Assembly (NCBI GenBank): GCA_963800475.1
Contig: CAWDAZ010000002.1
Coordinates: forward strand, 372,001 to 436,000
Direction: 5' to 3'
Source: Palsa-465 sp963800475
GTDB lineage: Bacteria > Actinomycetota > Thermoleophilia > Solirubrobacterales > Solirubrobacteraceae
DNA: 64,000 nt
The notes below the pieces were generated by a model that saw nothing but the letters and a program-made list of their open reading frames with translations, searched no databases and was not told where the DNA came from. Positions 1 to 8,059 of this stretch are shown piece after piece (within the stretch, counting starts at the first letter, position 1; each line of letters starts with the position of its first letter). The translations under genes and the position numbers were made by a program.

Positions 1-1
1 G

Positions 2-2197
2 AACGCCTCCCGCGCGCTGCTGATCCCGCGCGCGCGGCCCGGCAAGCGCACCCCACTCTGGCAGCAGCGGCTGAAGGCCCAGTCGCTGCTCGAGGTCGCG
101 CGCAAGTACGACGACTTCCCGATCGTGCTCGAGACCTACCGCGAGTGCCTGCGCGACGTGCTCGACCTCCCCGGCCTCGAGGACCTCCTCCGCCGCCTCT
201 GGCGGCGAGAGATCTCCGTCGTCGAGGTCGAGACCGGCACCGCGTCGCCGTTCGCCTCCTCGCTGCTGTTCGACTACGTCGCCACGTACATGTACGAGGG
301 CGACACGCCCAACGCCGAGCGCCGGGCCGCGGCGCTGTCGCTCGACCGCGACCTGCTCCGCGAGCTGCTCGGCCAGGAGGAGCTCCGCGACCTGATCGAT
401 CCCGACGCGCTCGCGCGCGTCGAGGAGGAGCTCCAGTTCCTGTCGGACATGCGCCGTGCCACCGGGCGCGACCAGCTCCACGACGTGCTGCGGTCGATTG
501 GCGATTTGAGTGAAGAGGAGTGCCGCGCGCGCGTGGTCGAAGGTTTGGACTTCCGTCGCATGCTCTCGGAGCTGGAGGACGAGCGCCGGGCGGTCGAGGT
601 TCGCGTCGCGGGAGAGCCCCGGTGGATCGACGCCGCCGACGCGGGGCTGTATCGCGACGCGCTCGGGGCCGCCCCGCCCGGCGGGCTGCCGGCCGTGTTC
701 CTCGAGGACGTGGCGGATCCGCTGTCGCGGCTCGTGCGCCGCTACGCGTCGTCGCACGGGCCGTTCACGGTCGAGGACCTGCGGGCTCGGTACGGCGTCG
801 ACACGACCGCTGTCCTGAACGAGCTCGAGCGCTCCGGAGTGCTGGTGCGCGGCGAGCTCCGGCCGGGCGGGAGCGAGCGCGAGTGGTGCGACCCGGAGGT
901 GCTGCGGCGGCTGCGCCGCGCGTCGCTGGCGGTGCTCCGCAAGGAGGTCGAGCCGGTCGACCGGCGCGCGCTCGCGCGCTTCACGCCTGCCTGGCAGAAC
1001 GTCGACCGCCATCCCGCGACCGGCGCCGGGATCGACCGGCTGCGCGAGGCGCTGGTGCCGCTCCAGGCGCTCGCACTGCCGGCCGAGGTGTGGGAGCGCG
1101 ACGTGCTGCCGCGCCGGGTCGGTGCGTACTCGCCGACGTGGATGGATCAGCTGTGCGCGTCCGGTGAGGTCGTGTGGATCGGAGCCGGCGCGCTCGGTCG
1201 CAACTCCGGCCGCGTCGCCCTGTACTTCCGAGAGGATCTGCCGCTGCTCGGCGCGCCTGCGTTCAAAGGCTCGCCTCCCGAGCTGCCCGAGCACGACGCG
1301 GTCCGCCGTCGCCTCGAGGCCGGGGCCTGCTTCTTCACCGACCTGCTCGTCGACGTCGACCTGCCGCCCGATGCGCTCCAGGAAGCGCTGTGGGATCTCG
1401 CCTGGGCGGGCGAGGTCACCAACGATGCGTTCGCCCCGCTCCGGGCGCCGCGGCTGACGCTCGCACGAGCGCAGCGCGACCTCGTCCGCCGCACCGGGCG
1501 GTTCTCGGCGAGGAGTCGTCGCGGCGCGGCCTCGGGCGGGCGGGCCCAACTCCAGGGCCGCTGGTCGCTGACCGCACCGCTGCTGCGCGACGGCATCGAC
1601 CCGTCGGCGCGCCGCCGCGCGATCTGCGAGCTGCTGCTCGAGCGCCATGGAGTACTGACGCGCGAACAGGTCCTGGCCGAAGGTGTCCCCGGCGGCTTCT
1701 CGGCCCTGTATCCCGAGCTCATCAAGCTCGAGACGCTCGGGGTCGCGCGGCGCGGGTACTTCGTCGAGGGTCTCGGCGGTGCGCAGTTCGCGCTCGGTGG
1801 CGCGGTCGAGCGGCTGCGCTCGCAGCCCGAGCGCGACCAGGCGCCGGTGGTCCTGTCGGCCGTCGACCCGGCGCAGCCGTACGGCGCCGCGCTGCCCTGG
1901 CCGGAGCTCGAGCGGCGCCCGCAGCGGGTCGCCGGCGCATACGTCGTGCTGACCGGCGGCGAGCCGATCCTGTACCTCGAGCGGGGCGGCCGCGGGCTGC
2001 AGACGCTCGTCGCCGGCGACGACCCGCGGATCGAGCCGGCGCTGGTGGCGATCGTCGAGCAGGTCCGGTCGGGCGCGATCAAGCGCCTCGCGCTCGAGAA
2101 GATCGACGGCCGGCCGGCGCTGGGCGCGCCGCTGTCCTCGGCGCTGGTCGCGCTCGGGTTTCAGGAGGGCCCGCGGCGGATCACGCTCAGTGCCTGA
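2..2197 (+). CDS. lhr: Lhr-family ATP-dependent helicase, C-terminal part (5' end outside window)
   Basis: This is the 3' portion (731 codons) of a large superfamily 2 helicase; the frame is open from the first bases of the window, so the start and the helicase core lie upstream. The visible start, with PGKRTPLWQQRLKAQ followed by ARKYDDFPI and LETYRECLRD, is characteristic of the Lhr region after the RecA-like domains. The rest is the long winged-helix and Lhr C-terminal extension, ending near ALVALGFQEGPRRITLSA. Lhr proteins translocate 3'-5' on single-stranded DNA and unwind RNA-DNA hybrids, with a repair role inferred in mycobacteria. The stop overlaps the downstream nei start by 8 nt; lhr-nei pairing is a recurrent actinobacterial arrangement. 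Full-length Lhr is about 1500 residues, so roughly half is present. Confidence 0.9.
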   Translation, partial: NASRALLIPRARPGKRTPLWQQRLKAQSLLEVARKYDDFPIVLETYRECLRDVLDLPGLEDLLRRLWRREISVVEVETGTASPFASSLLFDYVATYMYEGDTPNAERRAAALSLDRDLLRELLGQEELRDLIDPDALARVEEELQFLSDMRRATGRDQLHDVLRSIGDLSEEECRARVVEGLDFRRMLSELEDERRAVEVRVAGEPRWIDAADAGLYRDALGAAPPGGLPAVFLEDVADPLSRLVRRYASSHGPFTVEDLRARYGVDTTAVLNELERSGVLVRGELRPGGSEREWCDPEVLRRLRRASLAVLRKEVEPVDRRALARFTPAWQNVDRHPATGAGIDRLREALVPLQALALPAEVWERDVLPRRVGAYSPTWMDQLCASGEVVWIGAGALGRNSGRVALYFREDLPLLGAPAFKGSPPELPEHDAVRRRLEAGACFFTDLLVDVDLPPDALQEALWDLAWAGEVTNDAFAPLRAPRLTLARAQRDLVRRTGRFSARSRRGAASGGRAQLQGRWSLTAPLLRDGIDPSARRRAICELLLERHGVLTREQVLAEGVPGGFSALYPELIKLETLGVARRGYFVEGLGGAQFALGGAVERLRSQPERDQAPVVLSAVDPAQPYGAALPWPELERRPQRVAGAYVVLTGGEPILYLERGGRGLQTLVAGDDPRIEPALVAIVEQVRSGAIKRLALEKIDGRPALGAPLSSALVALGFQEGPRRITLSA

Positions 2198-3053
2198 GGG
2201 CGACACGATCGCGTGGGCGGCGAACCGGATCCGCCCGGTGCTCGAGGGGCGCGTGCCGGATCAGATCGCGAGCCCGAGGAACCCGCGCTGGACCGCGCGC
2301 CTCGCCGGGCAGGCCGTCACCCGGGTCGACACCCGTGGCAAGCACCTGTTCCTGCACTTCGACGGCGGGCTGGTGCTGCACTCGCATCTGGGGATGGTCG
2401 GGTCGTGGTTGGTGCGCCAGGAGTTCCGCCCCTCTCGCCGCGCCTGGCTCGCGATCCGAGCCGGCGAGCGCTGGGTGATCGAACGCGACGGCCCGACGCT
2501 CGAGCTGATGACCGAGGGCCGCCTGCGCTTCGATCGGCGGCTCGCGGGGCTGGGCCCGGACGTGCTGGCTGATGAGTTCGATGCGCGGCGTTTCCTGGCC
2601 CGGCTGCACGCGGACGACCCGACGCGCCCGTTCGGCGATGCGCTGCTCGATCAGCGCAACGTCGCCGGGATCGGCAACATCTGGAAATCGGAGGGCTGCT
2701 GGGAGGCCCAGGTCGACCCGTGGCGTCCCGTCGCCGAAGTCTCCGACCACGAGGCGCTGGCGGTGATCGCGGCGGTGCGCCCGCGGATGCAGCGCTCCGC
2801 CGTCGAGGGGCCCCGCGCGATCGAGTCGCGCGTCTACGGACGCAGGGGGCGCCCCTGCCCGCGCTGCGGGGGACGCATCACTTCACGCGCGGGGGGGTAC
2901 GCCCCGCTCGCCCTCCAGGCTCGCCCGAAAGGGGCGGCCCCCCGTCCTCCGGCTGGAGACGCCAATCGGAGCACCTATTGGTGCCCGAACTGTCAGAACA
3001 GCAGCCGCAGCGAGTTCGCTCCGGGACCGGATCCGGCGTCGTCGACGAAATAG
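2190..3053 (+). CDS. nei: Fpg/Nei family DNA glycosylase (endonuclease VIII-like)
   Basis: Bifunctional base-excision glycosylase/AP lyase, 287 aa. After removal of Met the N-terminus is PEGDT, giving the catalytic Pro2 and Glu3; TRGKHL near residue 50 supplies the conserved lysine. The helix-two-turn-helix region is DQRNVAGIGN near residue 152. A C-terminal zinc finger has Cys pairs CPRC (about 223/226) and CPNC (about 265/268). In this family the pairs are normally about 16 residues apart; here 38 residues separate them, an expansion of about 22 residues matching a GC-rich palindrome in the DNA. GTG start chosen because it yields the obligatory Pro-Glu terminus; it overlaps lhr by 8 nt, implying coupled translation. 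The 3' end overlaps the convergent propeller gene by 61 bp. PEGDT favours Nei rather than MutM. Confidence 0.92.
   Translation: MPEGDTIAWAANRIRPVLEGRVPDQIASPRNPRWTARLAGQAVTRVDTRGKHLFLHFDGGLVLHSHLGMVGSWLVRQEFRPSRRAWLAIRAGERWVIERDGPTLELMTEGRLRFDRRLAGLGPDVLADEFDARRFLARLHADDPTRPFGDALLDQRNVAGIGNIWKSEGCWEAQVDPWRPVAEVSDHEALAVIAAVRPRMQRSAVEGPRAIESRVYGRRGRPCPRCGGRITSRAGGYAPLALQARPKGAAPRPPAGDANRSTYWCPNCQNSSRSEFAPGPDPASSTK
2890..2955. repeat. GC-rich palindromic insertion in the zinc-finger loop of nei
   Basis: About 66 bp (22 codons) between the two Cys pairs of Nei. The DNA contains a nested inverted repeat: CGGGGGG (2890-2896) with CCCCCCG (2938-2944), and inside it GCCCC (2901-2905) with GGGGC (2931-2935). 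The encoded stretch is low-complexity Pro/Ala/Gly/Arg and is not part of the usual zinc hairpin. The reading frame is kept, so the protein is probably extended rather than broken. Whether this is a mobile repeat or local expansion cannot be settled from one copy. Confidence 0.5.
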
Positions 3054-4105
3054 ACGCCGCTCCGGCTCGGCGTGATCGCCAGCCCGAACAGGTCCCCGCC
3101 GCCGTTGCTGATCAGCTGCTTGACCGCAACCTGGCGCCCGCCCGGCGACGTCTCGACGAAGTTGCCGTCGCCACCGTTCGCGGTCAGCACGTCGCCGCCC
3201 GGCGCGATCGTCAGGCCGAGCGGGTCGTTGAGCTTGCCGCCCTTCGACACCGTTCTGCCGCCGCCGCCGATCGCGCTCATGCGGGTCAGCGCGTCGGGGA
3301 CCGCGGCGATCCGATTGCCGTTCGAGTCGGCCACGTACAGCGTTCCGCCGGCGCCCAGCGCGACTCCGGTCGGGCCGACGATCAGCGCATTGGGGTCGGT
3401 GTGCTCGGCGAACCCGCCGGCGATCACCGTGTTGGCGGTCACCATCGGCGCAGCTCCCATGCCCGCCACGCTGAGCTCGAGGCGAACGACCGTGCCGCGG
3501 TGGACGACCCTCCCGTGAGCCGCGACGGTCCCGTTCAGCACGTTTGTCACGAACAGGGTCGCCGTGTTGCCGTGGTCGACCGCGCTCATGTCCCACGGAC
3601 CGTCGATGTCGGGGGCCGTGTACGTCCCGACGACGCGTCCATGCGAATCGAGGATTGTCAGCGCGCCCGCGCGCGCGGCGCTCGACTTGCCCCCCGGAGC
3701 GGGCAGGCTCCCGACGATCACGAAGCCGTTGCGCAGCGCCACGAGCGCGGTCGTCAGCCCGACCGCCGGCGTCGACGTGGGCCTCGGGACCACGGCGAAC
3801 AGCTTCGCTCCGCCGGACGGGGACACCTCGACGATGCTCGATCCCGTCCCCTGCTCGTTCTTGGCGTCGTTGAAGTTGCTGACCAGGACGTCGCCCTTGA
3901 CCAGCTTCCCGGTGCTGCGCTGGACCACCGCGACGCCGTACGGGTTTACGTCGCCCTTCGCGGGTCCGCTTCGGGGTACCGCCGACGCGAGCGTCCGGAT
4001 CGCCCCCAGGCGGTCCAGGAACGGCCGTCCCGCTGCGACTGCCGGCAGCGCCGCCGCCAGCGACATGCTGAGCGCGAGCGCATAGATCATCGACCGGAGC
4101 TTCAT
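2993..4105 (-). CDS. Secreted NHL/beta-propeller-like protein
   Basis: A 370-aa protein with a clear signal peptide (positively charged MKLRSM, a hydrophobic core to about residue 22, AVAAG cleavage region). The mature part has repeated propeller-like blades: PYGVAVVQ, GLTTALVAL, PTGVALGAGGTLYVAD-SNGNRI, PLGLTIAPGGDVLTANGGDGN and LFGLAITPSRSGVYFVDDA. These resemble NHL/SMP-30 type repeats of secreted actinobacterial proteins of unknown substrate. ATG start supported by GGAG about 9 nt upstream. The C-terminus overlaps the convergent nei 3' end by 61 bp. An extracellular binding role is inferred; no catalytic residues are recognisable. Confidence 0.8.
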   Translation of the reverse strand: MKLRSMIYALALSMSLAAALPAVAAGRPFLDRLGAIRTLASAVPRSGPAKGDVNPYGVAVVQRSTGKLVKGDVLVSNFNDAKNEQGTGSSIVEVSPSGGAKLFAVVPRPTSTPAVGLTTALVALRNGFVIVGSLPAPGGKSSAARAGALTILDSHGRVVGTYTAPDIDGPWDMSAVDHGNTATLFVTNVLNGTVAAHGRVVHRGTVVRLELSVAGMGAAPMVTANTVIAGGFAEHTDPNALIVGPTGVALGAGGTLYVADSNGNRIAAVPDALTRMSAIGGGGRTVSKGGKLNDPLGLTIAPGGDVLTANGGDGNFVETSPGGRQVAVKQLISNGGGDLFGLAITPSRSGVYFVDDAGSGPGANSLRLLF

Positions 4106-4190
4106 GTGAGGAGCCTCCCTTTCACGATCGTTCCGTTAACACGACGCCCGGGGCGCCGCGATCTTCCCGGTCACTAGCCTCTCGGCTGGG

Positions 4191-4901
4191 ATGACGACCT
4201 CGCCGGTTCTGCGTGTCGGGCACAAGGGCGCCGACCTGATCGCCCCCGGCAACACGATCCCGAGCTTCGACGCGGCGCTCGCCGCCGGGGTCGACATGAT
4301 CGAGTTCGACGTGCTGCGCACCCGCACGCGCGTGGTGCTCGCGCACGACTTCGGCGACGTTGCGCGTCGCTCGCCGCTGACGCTCGACGAGGGGCTGGCT
4401 TATTTGTCAAAGCCCCCGTTCGAGGGGATCGGATTCGTGGTCGACCTCAAGCTTCCCGGCTACGAGCTCGAGGTTGTCGAGGGACTGCACGAACACGGTC
4501 TCGCCGGCCGCGCGCTGATCTCCACGCAATACCAAGAGAGCCTCGCGCTGATCCGCGAGAGCGACCCGACGGTGCGCCTCGGATGGACCGTCCCGAAGCT
4601 GCAGCGCGACCCATTTCGATCGTGGGCGACGCGGATCCCGGCGTTGGCGGCGCTCCAGGCGATGCGGGTCGCGCTCCCCCGTCAGGCAGCCGACGCGGTC
4701 CGCGCCCGTCGCTGCGATGCGCTGATGGCGCACTGGCGGCTCGTCACCCCGCGGCTCGTGCGGAGCGTGCGCCGCGCGGGGGGCGAGCTCTACGTGTGGA
4801 CCGTCGACGAGCTGCCCCGGATCCGCGCGCTCGAGGCGCTCGGAGTCACGGGCGTGATCACCAACGACCCGCGGCTGTTCGGGAGCTCAGCGTCCAGCTG
4901 A
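4191..4901 (+). CDS. Glycerophosphodiester phosphodiesterase (GDPD) family protein
   Basis: A compact TIM-barrel GDPD of 236 aa. The N-terminal signature is present in variant form: HKGADLIAPGNTIPSFDAAL in place of the usual HRG...PENT, followed by MIEFDV (the metal-binding Glu and Asp) and VVLAHDF (second His). The C-terminal half carries YVWTVDELPRI and GVTGVITNDP, typical of the last strands of the family. These enzymes hydrolyse glycerophosphodiesters to glycerol-3-phosphate and an alcohol. No signal peptide is visible, so a cytoplasmic enzyme is inferred. It is divergent from the propeller gene (85 bp apart). Arg to Lys in the HRG motif is a small departure from the family norm. Confidence 0.85.
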   Translation: MTTSPVLRVGHKGADLIAPGNTIPSFDAALAAGVDMIEFDVLRTRTRVVLAHDFGDVARRSPLTLDEGLAYLSKPPFEGIGFVVDLKLPGYELEVVEGLHEHGLAGRALISTQYQESLALIRESDPTVRLGWTVPKLQRDPFRSWATRIPALAALQAMRVALPRQAADAVRARRCDALMAHWRLVTPRLVRSVRRAGGELYVWTVDELPRIRALEALGVTGVITNDPRLFGSSASS

Positions 4902-4915
4902 TCTGGACATTTCGT

Positions 4916-4944
4916 TTGACCACCTGAGCACGCGAGCGTACGAT
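4916..4944 (+). promoter_or_regulatory. Consensus-type sigma-70 promoter
   Basis: TTGACC (4916-4921) and TACGAT (4939-4944) are separated by exactly 17 bp. A start point 6-7 nt after the -10 would fall at the ATG at 4952, so the transcript would be leaderless. The promoter serves the decayed secreted gene and probably reads into the sigma factor gene behind it. Confidence 0.6.
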
Positions 4945-4951
4945 CGCCGGC

Positions 4952-5190
4952 ATGGGAGGGGGCCCACGGAGCCTCTGCCGAGCACTCGCAACTCTCGTCG
5001 TTGCGATGCTCCTGCCAGCGGGATCGGCGCTCGCCGAGACACGATCAGCTTCGACGATCTCGCAGCGGGAACGTCGGTGACGAACCTGCGCGTGCGTGTC
5101 CGGCCGGGCCGGGGTCTGCTCAAGCTTCGAATGTCCCTCAGCGCGAGCGGACTCAGCCGCACGGTCATCGTGACGGTGCGGCGAGCGTGA
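4952..5190 (+). pseudogene. Frameshifted/truncated remnant of a small secreted protein gene
   Basis: The ATG at 4952 opens a convincing signal peptide (MGGGPRSLCRALATLVVAML, then LPAGSALA) but this frame stops after about 43 codons. In another frame, starting within the same stretch at 5038, a coherent mature-protein sequence begins with DTISFDDLAAGTSVTNLRV and ends SGLSRTVIVTVRRA with a TGA at 5188-5190. The two halves read like the start and end of one exported protein with a frame-changing deletion between them. The TGA overlaps a GTG (5187) that can start the sigma factor, suggesting the original genes were coupled. No parent family is recognised. Confidence 0.5.
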
Positions 5191-5753
5191 CGGATCGCCG
5201 CCGGCGTCGTAGTACCGATGTGATCGACACTCCGTCCGCACCGAGCCACTCGCCCCGCGCGGATACCTGGGAGCGGTTCGAGGCGCTCTACCGCTGGAGC
5301 CGGGACGACGTCTACGCGTACGTGATGACGCTGCTGCGTGACCGGGCCGCAGCCGAGGACGTGACTGAGATCGCGTTCGAACGCGCGTACAGGCGCCGGC
5401 GCACGTTCGACCGACGGCGCGGCGAGGAGCGGGCATGGCTGTTCGGGATCGCGCGCAACGCGGCGCTCGACGAGCTCCGCCGGCGCGGGCGGCTCGCGCG
5501 GCTGGCGGTCGATCCGCACGACACCGCGGAGCCGGAGGTCGACGACGGCGACGTCGCGCTCCGCCGCACCGCGGTGCGCGCGGCGCTCGCGACGCTCTCG
5601 GCGCGCGAGCGCGAGATCGTCGCGCTCAAGTTTCACGCGGGGATGTCGAACGACGAGCTCGCGAAGGTGATCGGGGTGAGCGAGTCGAACGCAGGGACGC
5701 TGCTGTACCGAACGATGGAGAAGCTGCGAAAGGCGTGCGATGAGACGGCCTGA
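5187..5753 (+). CDS. ECF RNA polymerase sigma factor (sigma-70 family)
   Basis: About 188 aa. Region 2 is WERFEALYRWSRDDVYAYV...DRAAAEDVTEIAFERAYRRR, and region 4 is LATLSAREREIVALKFHAGM followed by SNDELAKVIGVSESNAGTLL. It recruits core RNA polymerase to its own promoter set. The start is uncertain: GTG at 5187 overlaps the TGA of the upstream remnant, while GTG at 5220 gives a protein beginning MIDTPSAP; neither has a clear ribosome-binding site. Its end overlaps the following membrane protein gene by 14 nt, a typical sigma/anti-sigma arrangement. The region 2.4/4 spacing is that of a minimal ECF factor without extra domains. Confidence 0.85.
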   Translation: MTDRRRRRSTDVIDTPSAPSHSPRADTWERFEALYRWSRDDVYAYVMTLLRDRAAAEDVTEIAFERAYRRRRTFDRRRGEERAWLFGIARNAALDELRRRGRLARLAVDPHDTAEPEVDDGDVALRRTAVRAALATLSAREREIVALKFHAGMSNDELAKVIGVSESNAGTLLYRTMEKLRKACDETA

Positions 5754-6900
5754 CGAAACCCCGCTCGACCCCGAGGTCACGGCGGCGCTCGACGCGATCG
5801 ACGCGACGCTGGCCGGCGAGCCGGTCGATCCCGACCACGCAGAGCTCGCCGAGCTGGCGGTGCTGCTCGCCGACGAGCGGCCCCGCCCGGAGCCGGCGTT
5901 TGTGGTCGCGCTCAACGGCCGGGTCGAGCAGCGTTTCGCCCGCCCGCAGCCGAGGCGTCCGTGGCGAGGATGGGTTTGGGCGCCGGCGGCGGGGCTGGCG
6001 GCGTGTGTCGTGGTGGCGGTGGTGGTGTTGGCCGGCGCCGGGTCCAAGCCGCCCGCCCGCGATCTGGCGCTCGAGCGCCAGCCGTCCGTCGCCGCATCCT
6101 CCGGCGCCGCCAGATCGTCGTCGGCCGCCGCGATCCCGCGCGCCGCCGCCCCGAGCGCGGCCGCCGGAGCCGCGAACCCAACGGTCGCCCCGCTCGAGCC
6201 CTCCGCCAACGGCCGCAAGACGATCCAGGCGGCCCAGCTGTCGCTCACCGCTTCAGCGCCTCGTGTCGACGACGTCGCCCAGGAGGTGTTCGACGTGGTC
6301 GGCCGCCAGAAGGGGATCGTCTCGAGCTCGTCGGTGACCGCCGGCGGCTCGGGCGGCTACGCGCAGTTCCAGCTGAGCGTGCCGAGCGCGTCGCTCGGGC
6401 AGACGATGGCCGCGCTCTCGACGCTGCAGTACGCGCACGTCTCCTCCCGCACCGACACGACCCAGGACGTCAACGATCAGTACCTCGCGGACGTCCGCCG
6501 GCTCGCCGACGCACGCGCGCTGCGGACGTCGCTGCTCAAGCAGCTTGCAAACGCGACCACCCAGTCGCAGATCGACAGCCTCAGGGCGCGGATCAACGAC
6601 GCCGAAGCGTCGATCTCCTCAGATGAGGCCACGTTGCGAGCGCTGAGCCACCAGGTCAGCTTCAGCGAGGTCACGTTGACGATCAACGCCTCCTCGGCGC
6701 CGCTCGCCACGAGCGGCGGCAGCGGGTTCACGTTCGGCCGCGCGGCGCACGACGCAGGCCGGGTGCTGACCGTCGCGGCCGGCGTTGCGCTGATCGCCGC
6801 GGCCGCGCTCGTACCGCTCGCGCTGATCGCCGCCCTCGCTTGGTGGATCGCGACGCTCGTGCGCCGCCGCCGGCGCGAGCAGGCGCTCGACGCGATCTAG
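5740..6900 (+). CDS. DUF4349 membrane protein, candidate anti-sigma factor
   Basis: 386 aa. An N-terminal cytoplasmic segment (residues 1-70, acidic with PEPAFVVALNGRVEQRF) is followed by a membrane helix (about 82-102), then an Ala/Ser/Pro-rich linker. The DUF4349 domain (about 150-330) starts RKTIQAAQLSLTAS and contains a coiled coil (DARALRTSLLKQLANATTQS and on to about residue 305). A second membrane helix near 345-372 ends in a basic tail. DUF4349 proteins often sit beside ECF sigma factors, and the short N-terminal domain plus transmembrane helix resembles an anti-sigma layout. The ATG overlaps the sigma gene by 14 nt. Function as the sigma factor's regulator is inferred from position; no zinc-binding HxxxCxxC motif is present. 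Confidence 0.8.
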   Translation: MRRPDETPLDPEVTAALDAIDATLAGEPVDPDHAELAELAVLLADERPRPEPAFVVALNGRVEQRFARPQPRRPWRGWVWAPAAGLAACVVVAVVVLAGAGSKPPARDLALERQPSVAASSGAARSSSAAAIPRAAAPSAAAGAANPTVAPLEPSANGRKTIQAAQLSLTASAPRVDDVAQEVFDVVGRQKGIVSSSSVTAGGSGGYAQFQLSVPSASLGQTMAALSTLQYAHVSSRTDTTQDVNDQYLADVRRLADARALRTSLLKQLANATTQSQIDSLRARINDAEASISSDEATLRALSHQVSFSEVTLTINASSAPLATSGGSGFTFGRAAHDAGRVLTVAAGVALIAAAALVPLALIAALAWWIATLVRRRRREQALDAI

Positions 6901-6937
6901 ACCCCGGCGATCCGACCGTGTGCTATCCCTGGGGCGG

Positions 6938-7633
6938 ATGGCGGCGACCAGCGAGGACACGGCCCGGCTGCTCCGTCAGGTAGCGCTGTTCTCGACGCTC
7001 GCCGACGAGGACCTCGCGCAGGTTGCGGAGCTCGCGGTGCCGCGCATGTTCGCGTCGGGTGAGGCCGTGTTCCGCGAGGGCGACGCCAGCGACACCTGCT
7101 ACGTGATCCGCTCGGGTCACGCGCGCGCGGTGATCGAGCATCCCGACGGCCGTTCGATCACGCTCGCGCAGTTCGGGCCGGGGGAGATCTTCGGCGAGCT
7201 CGCGATGCTCAGCGGCGAGCAGCGATCGGCGACCGTCGAGGCGATCGAGGACACCGAGGCGATCGCGATCCTGGGCCCCGACATGCGGCGGCTCCTGCGC
7301 GAGCATCCCGACCTCTCGATCAAGCTGATCGCATCGCTCGGTCACCGTCTGCGCGAGGCCAACGACCGGCTCTCGCGGCAGTCCTTCCAGACGGTCCAGA
7401 GCCGCGTCGCGGCGGTGCTGTCGCAACTCGTGAGGGGCGCTCGCAGCGAGGGTGCCCCGGACGGGGACGTGCTGATCACGGCGACGCAGGCCGACCTCGC
7501 GCAGCTCGCCGGTTCCTCGCGCGAGTCCGCGAGCAGGTTCCTCGCCGTGCTCGAGCGGGCTGGGATAATCACCCAAGGCCGTGGGAGGCTGACCGTCCAC
7601 GATTCGGCGGCGCTGGAGCGCTACGTCTATTAG
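6938..7633 (+). CDS. CRP/FNR-family transcriptional regulator
   Basis: 231 aa from the ATG (an in-frame GTG lies at 6920). The N-terminal cyclic-nucleotide-binding fold is clear: ASGEAVFREGD, then the phosphate-binding cassette FGELAMLSGEQRSATVEA, with Glu, Arg and Ser/Thr compatible with cyclic nucleotide binding. A long dimerisation helix (MRRLLREHPDLSIKLIASLG) leads to a C-terminal winged helix with the recognition motif TQADLAQLAGSSRESASRFL. It probably binds a TGTGA-N6-TCACA-type palindrome as dimeric actinobacterial CRP/GlxR proteins do; one such site is seen at 19756-19771. Followed directly by the Nudix gene, whose start overlaps its stop codon. Confidence 0.88.
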   Translation: MAATSEDTARLLRQVALFSTLADEDLAQVAELAVPRMFASGEAVFREGDASDTCYVIRSGHARAVIEHPDGRSITLAQFGPGEIFGELAMLSGEQRSATVEAIEDTEAIAILGPDMRRLLREHPDLSIKLIASLGHRLREANDRLSRQSFQTVQSRVAAVLSQLVRGARSEGAPDGDVLITATQADLAQLAGSSRESASRFLAVLERAGIITQGRGRLTVHDSAALERYVY

Positions 7634-8048
7634 GAAGCAAACTGATTTCTCGGCGGGCGGCGTCGTTGTTCGCGGCGACGAGGTGATCGTCATCGTCCCG
7701 GCAAAGAGCCGCTCCGCCGACGTGCTCGCGCTGCCGAAGGGCCACCCGGACGGCGACGAGAGCCCGCTCGAGGCCGCCGTCCGAGAGGTGCGCGAGGAGA
7801 CCGGCGTGGAGGCGGAGCCGATCGAGAAGCTCGGAGAGATCGAGTACACCTACGAGCGCAGGCGCGGCCTGGTCGACAAGCGAGTCGCGTTCTGGCTGTT
7901 CGAGTACCGGTCGGGGGAGCTGAACCCCGACCACGAGATCGCCGCGGCGCGGTGGATGCCGCTCGAGGAGGCGGCGCGCGCGCTGACCTACGACGGCGAG
8001 CGGGAGATGGTGCAGCGGGCGCTTTCGCGCTACGTGCGCGATCGGTAG
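7629..8048 (+). CDS. Nudix hydrolase, apparent ATT start codon
   Basis: 139 aa if started at ATT 7629. The Nudix box is complete: GHPDGDESPLEAAVREVREE followed by TGV fits GX5EX7REUXEEXGU. The family hydrolyses nucleoside diphosphate derivatives; the substrate is not deducible. The conserved first strand (DFSAGGVVVRGDEVIVI) lies upstream of the first standard start codon in frame (GTG 7683), and an in-frame stop at 7590-7592 limits the extension. Between them the only near-start codon with a reasonable upstream purine stretch (ctggagcg) is ATT at 7629, overlapping the TAG of the CRP gene. A GTG 7683 start would remove the first beta strand. Function is confident; start is inference. Confidence 0.75.
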   Translation: MRKQTDFSAGGVVVRGDEVIVIVPAKSRSADVLALPKGHPDGDESPLEAAVREVREETGVEAEPIEKLGEIEYTYERRRGLVDKRVAFWLFEYRSGELNPDHEIAAARWMPLEEAARALTYDGEREMVQRALSRYVRDR

Positions 8049-8059
8049 GCTGGCCCGCG

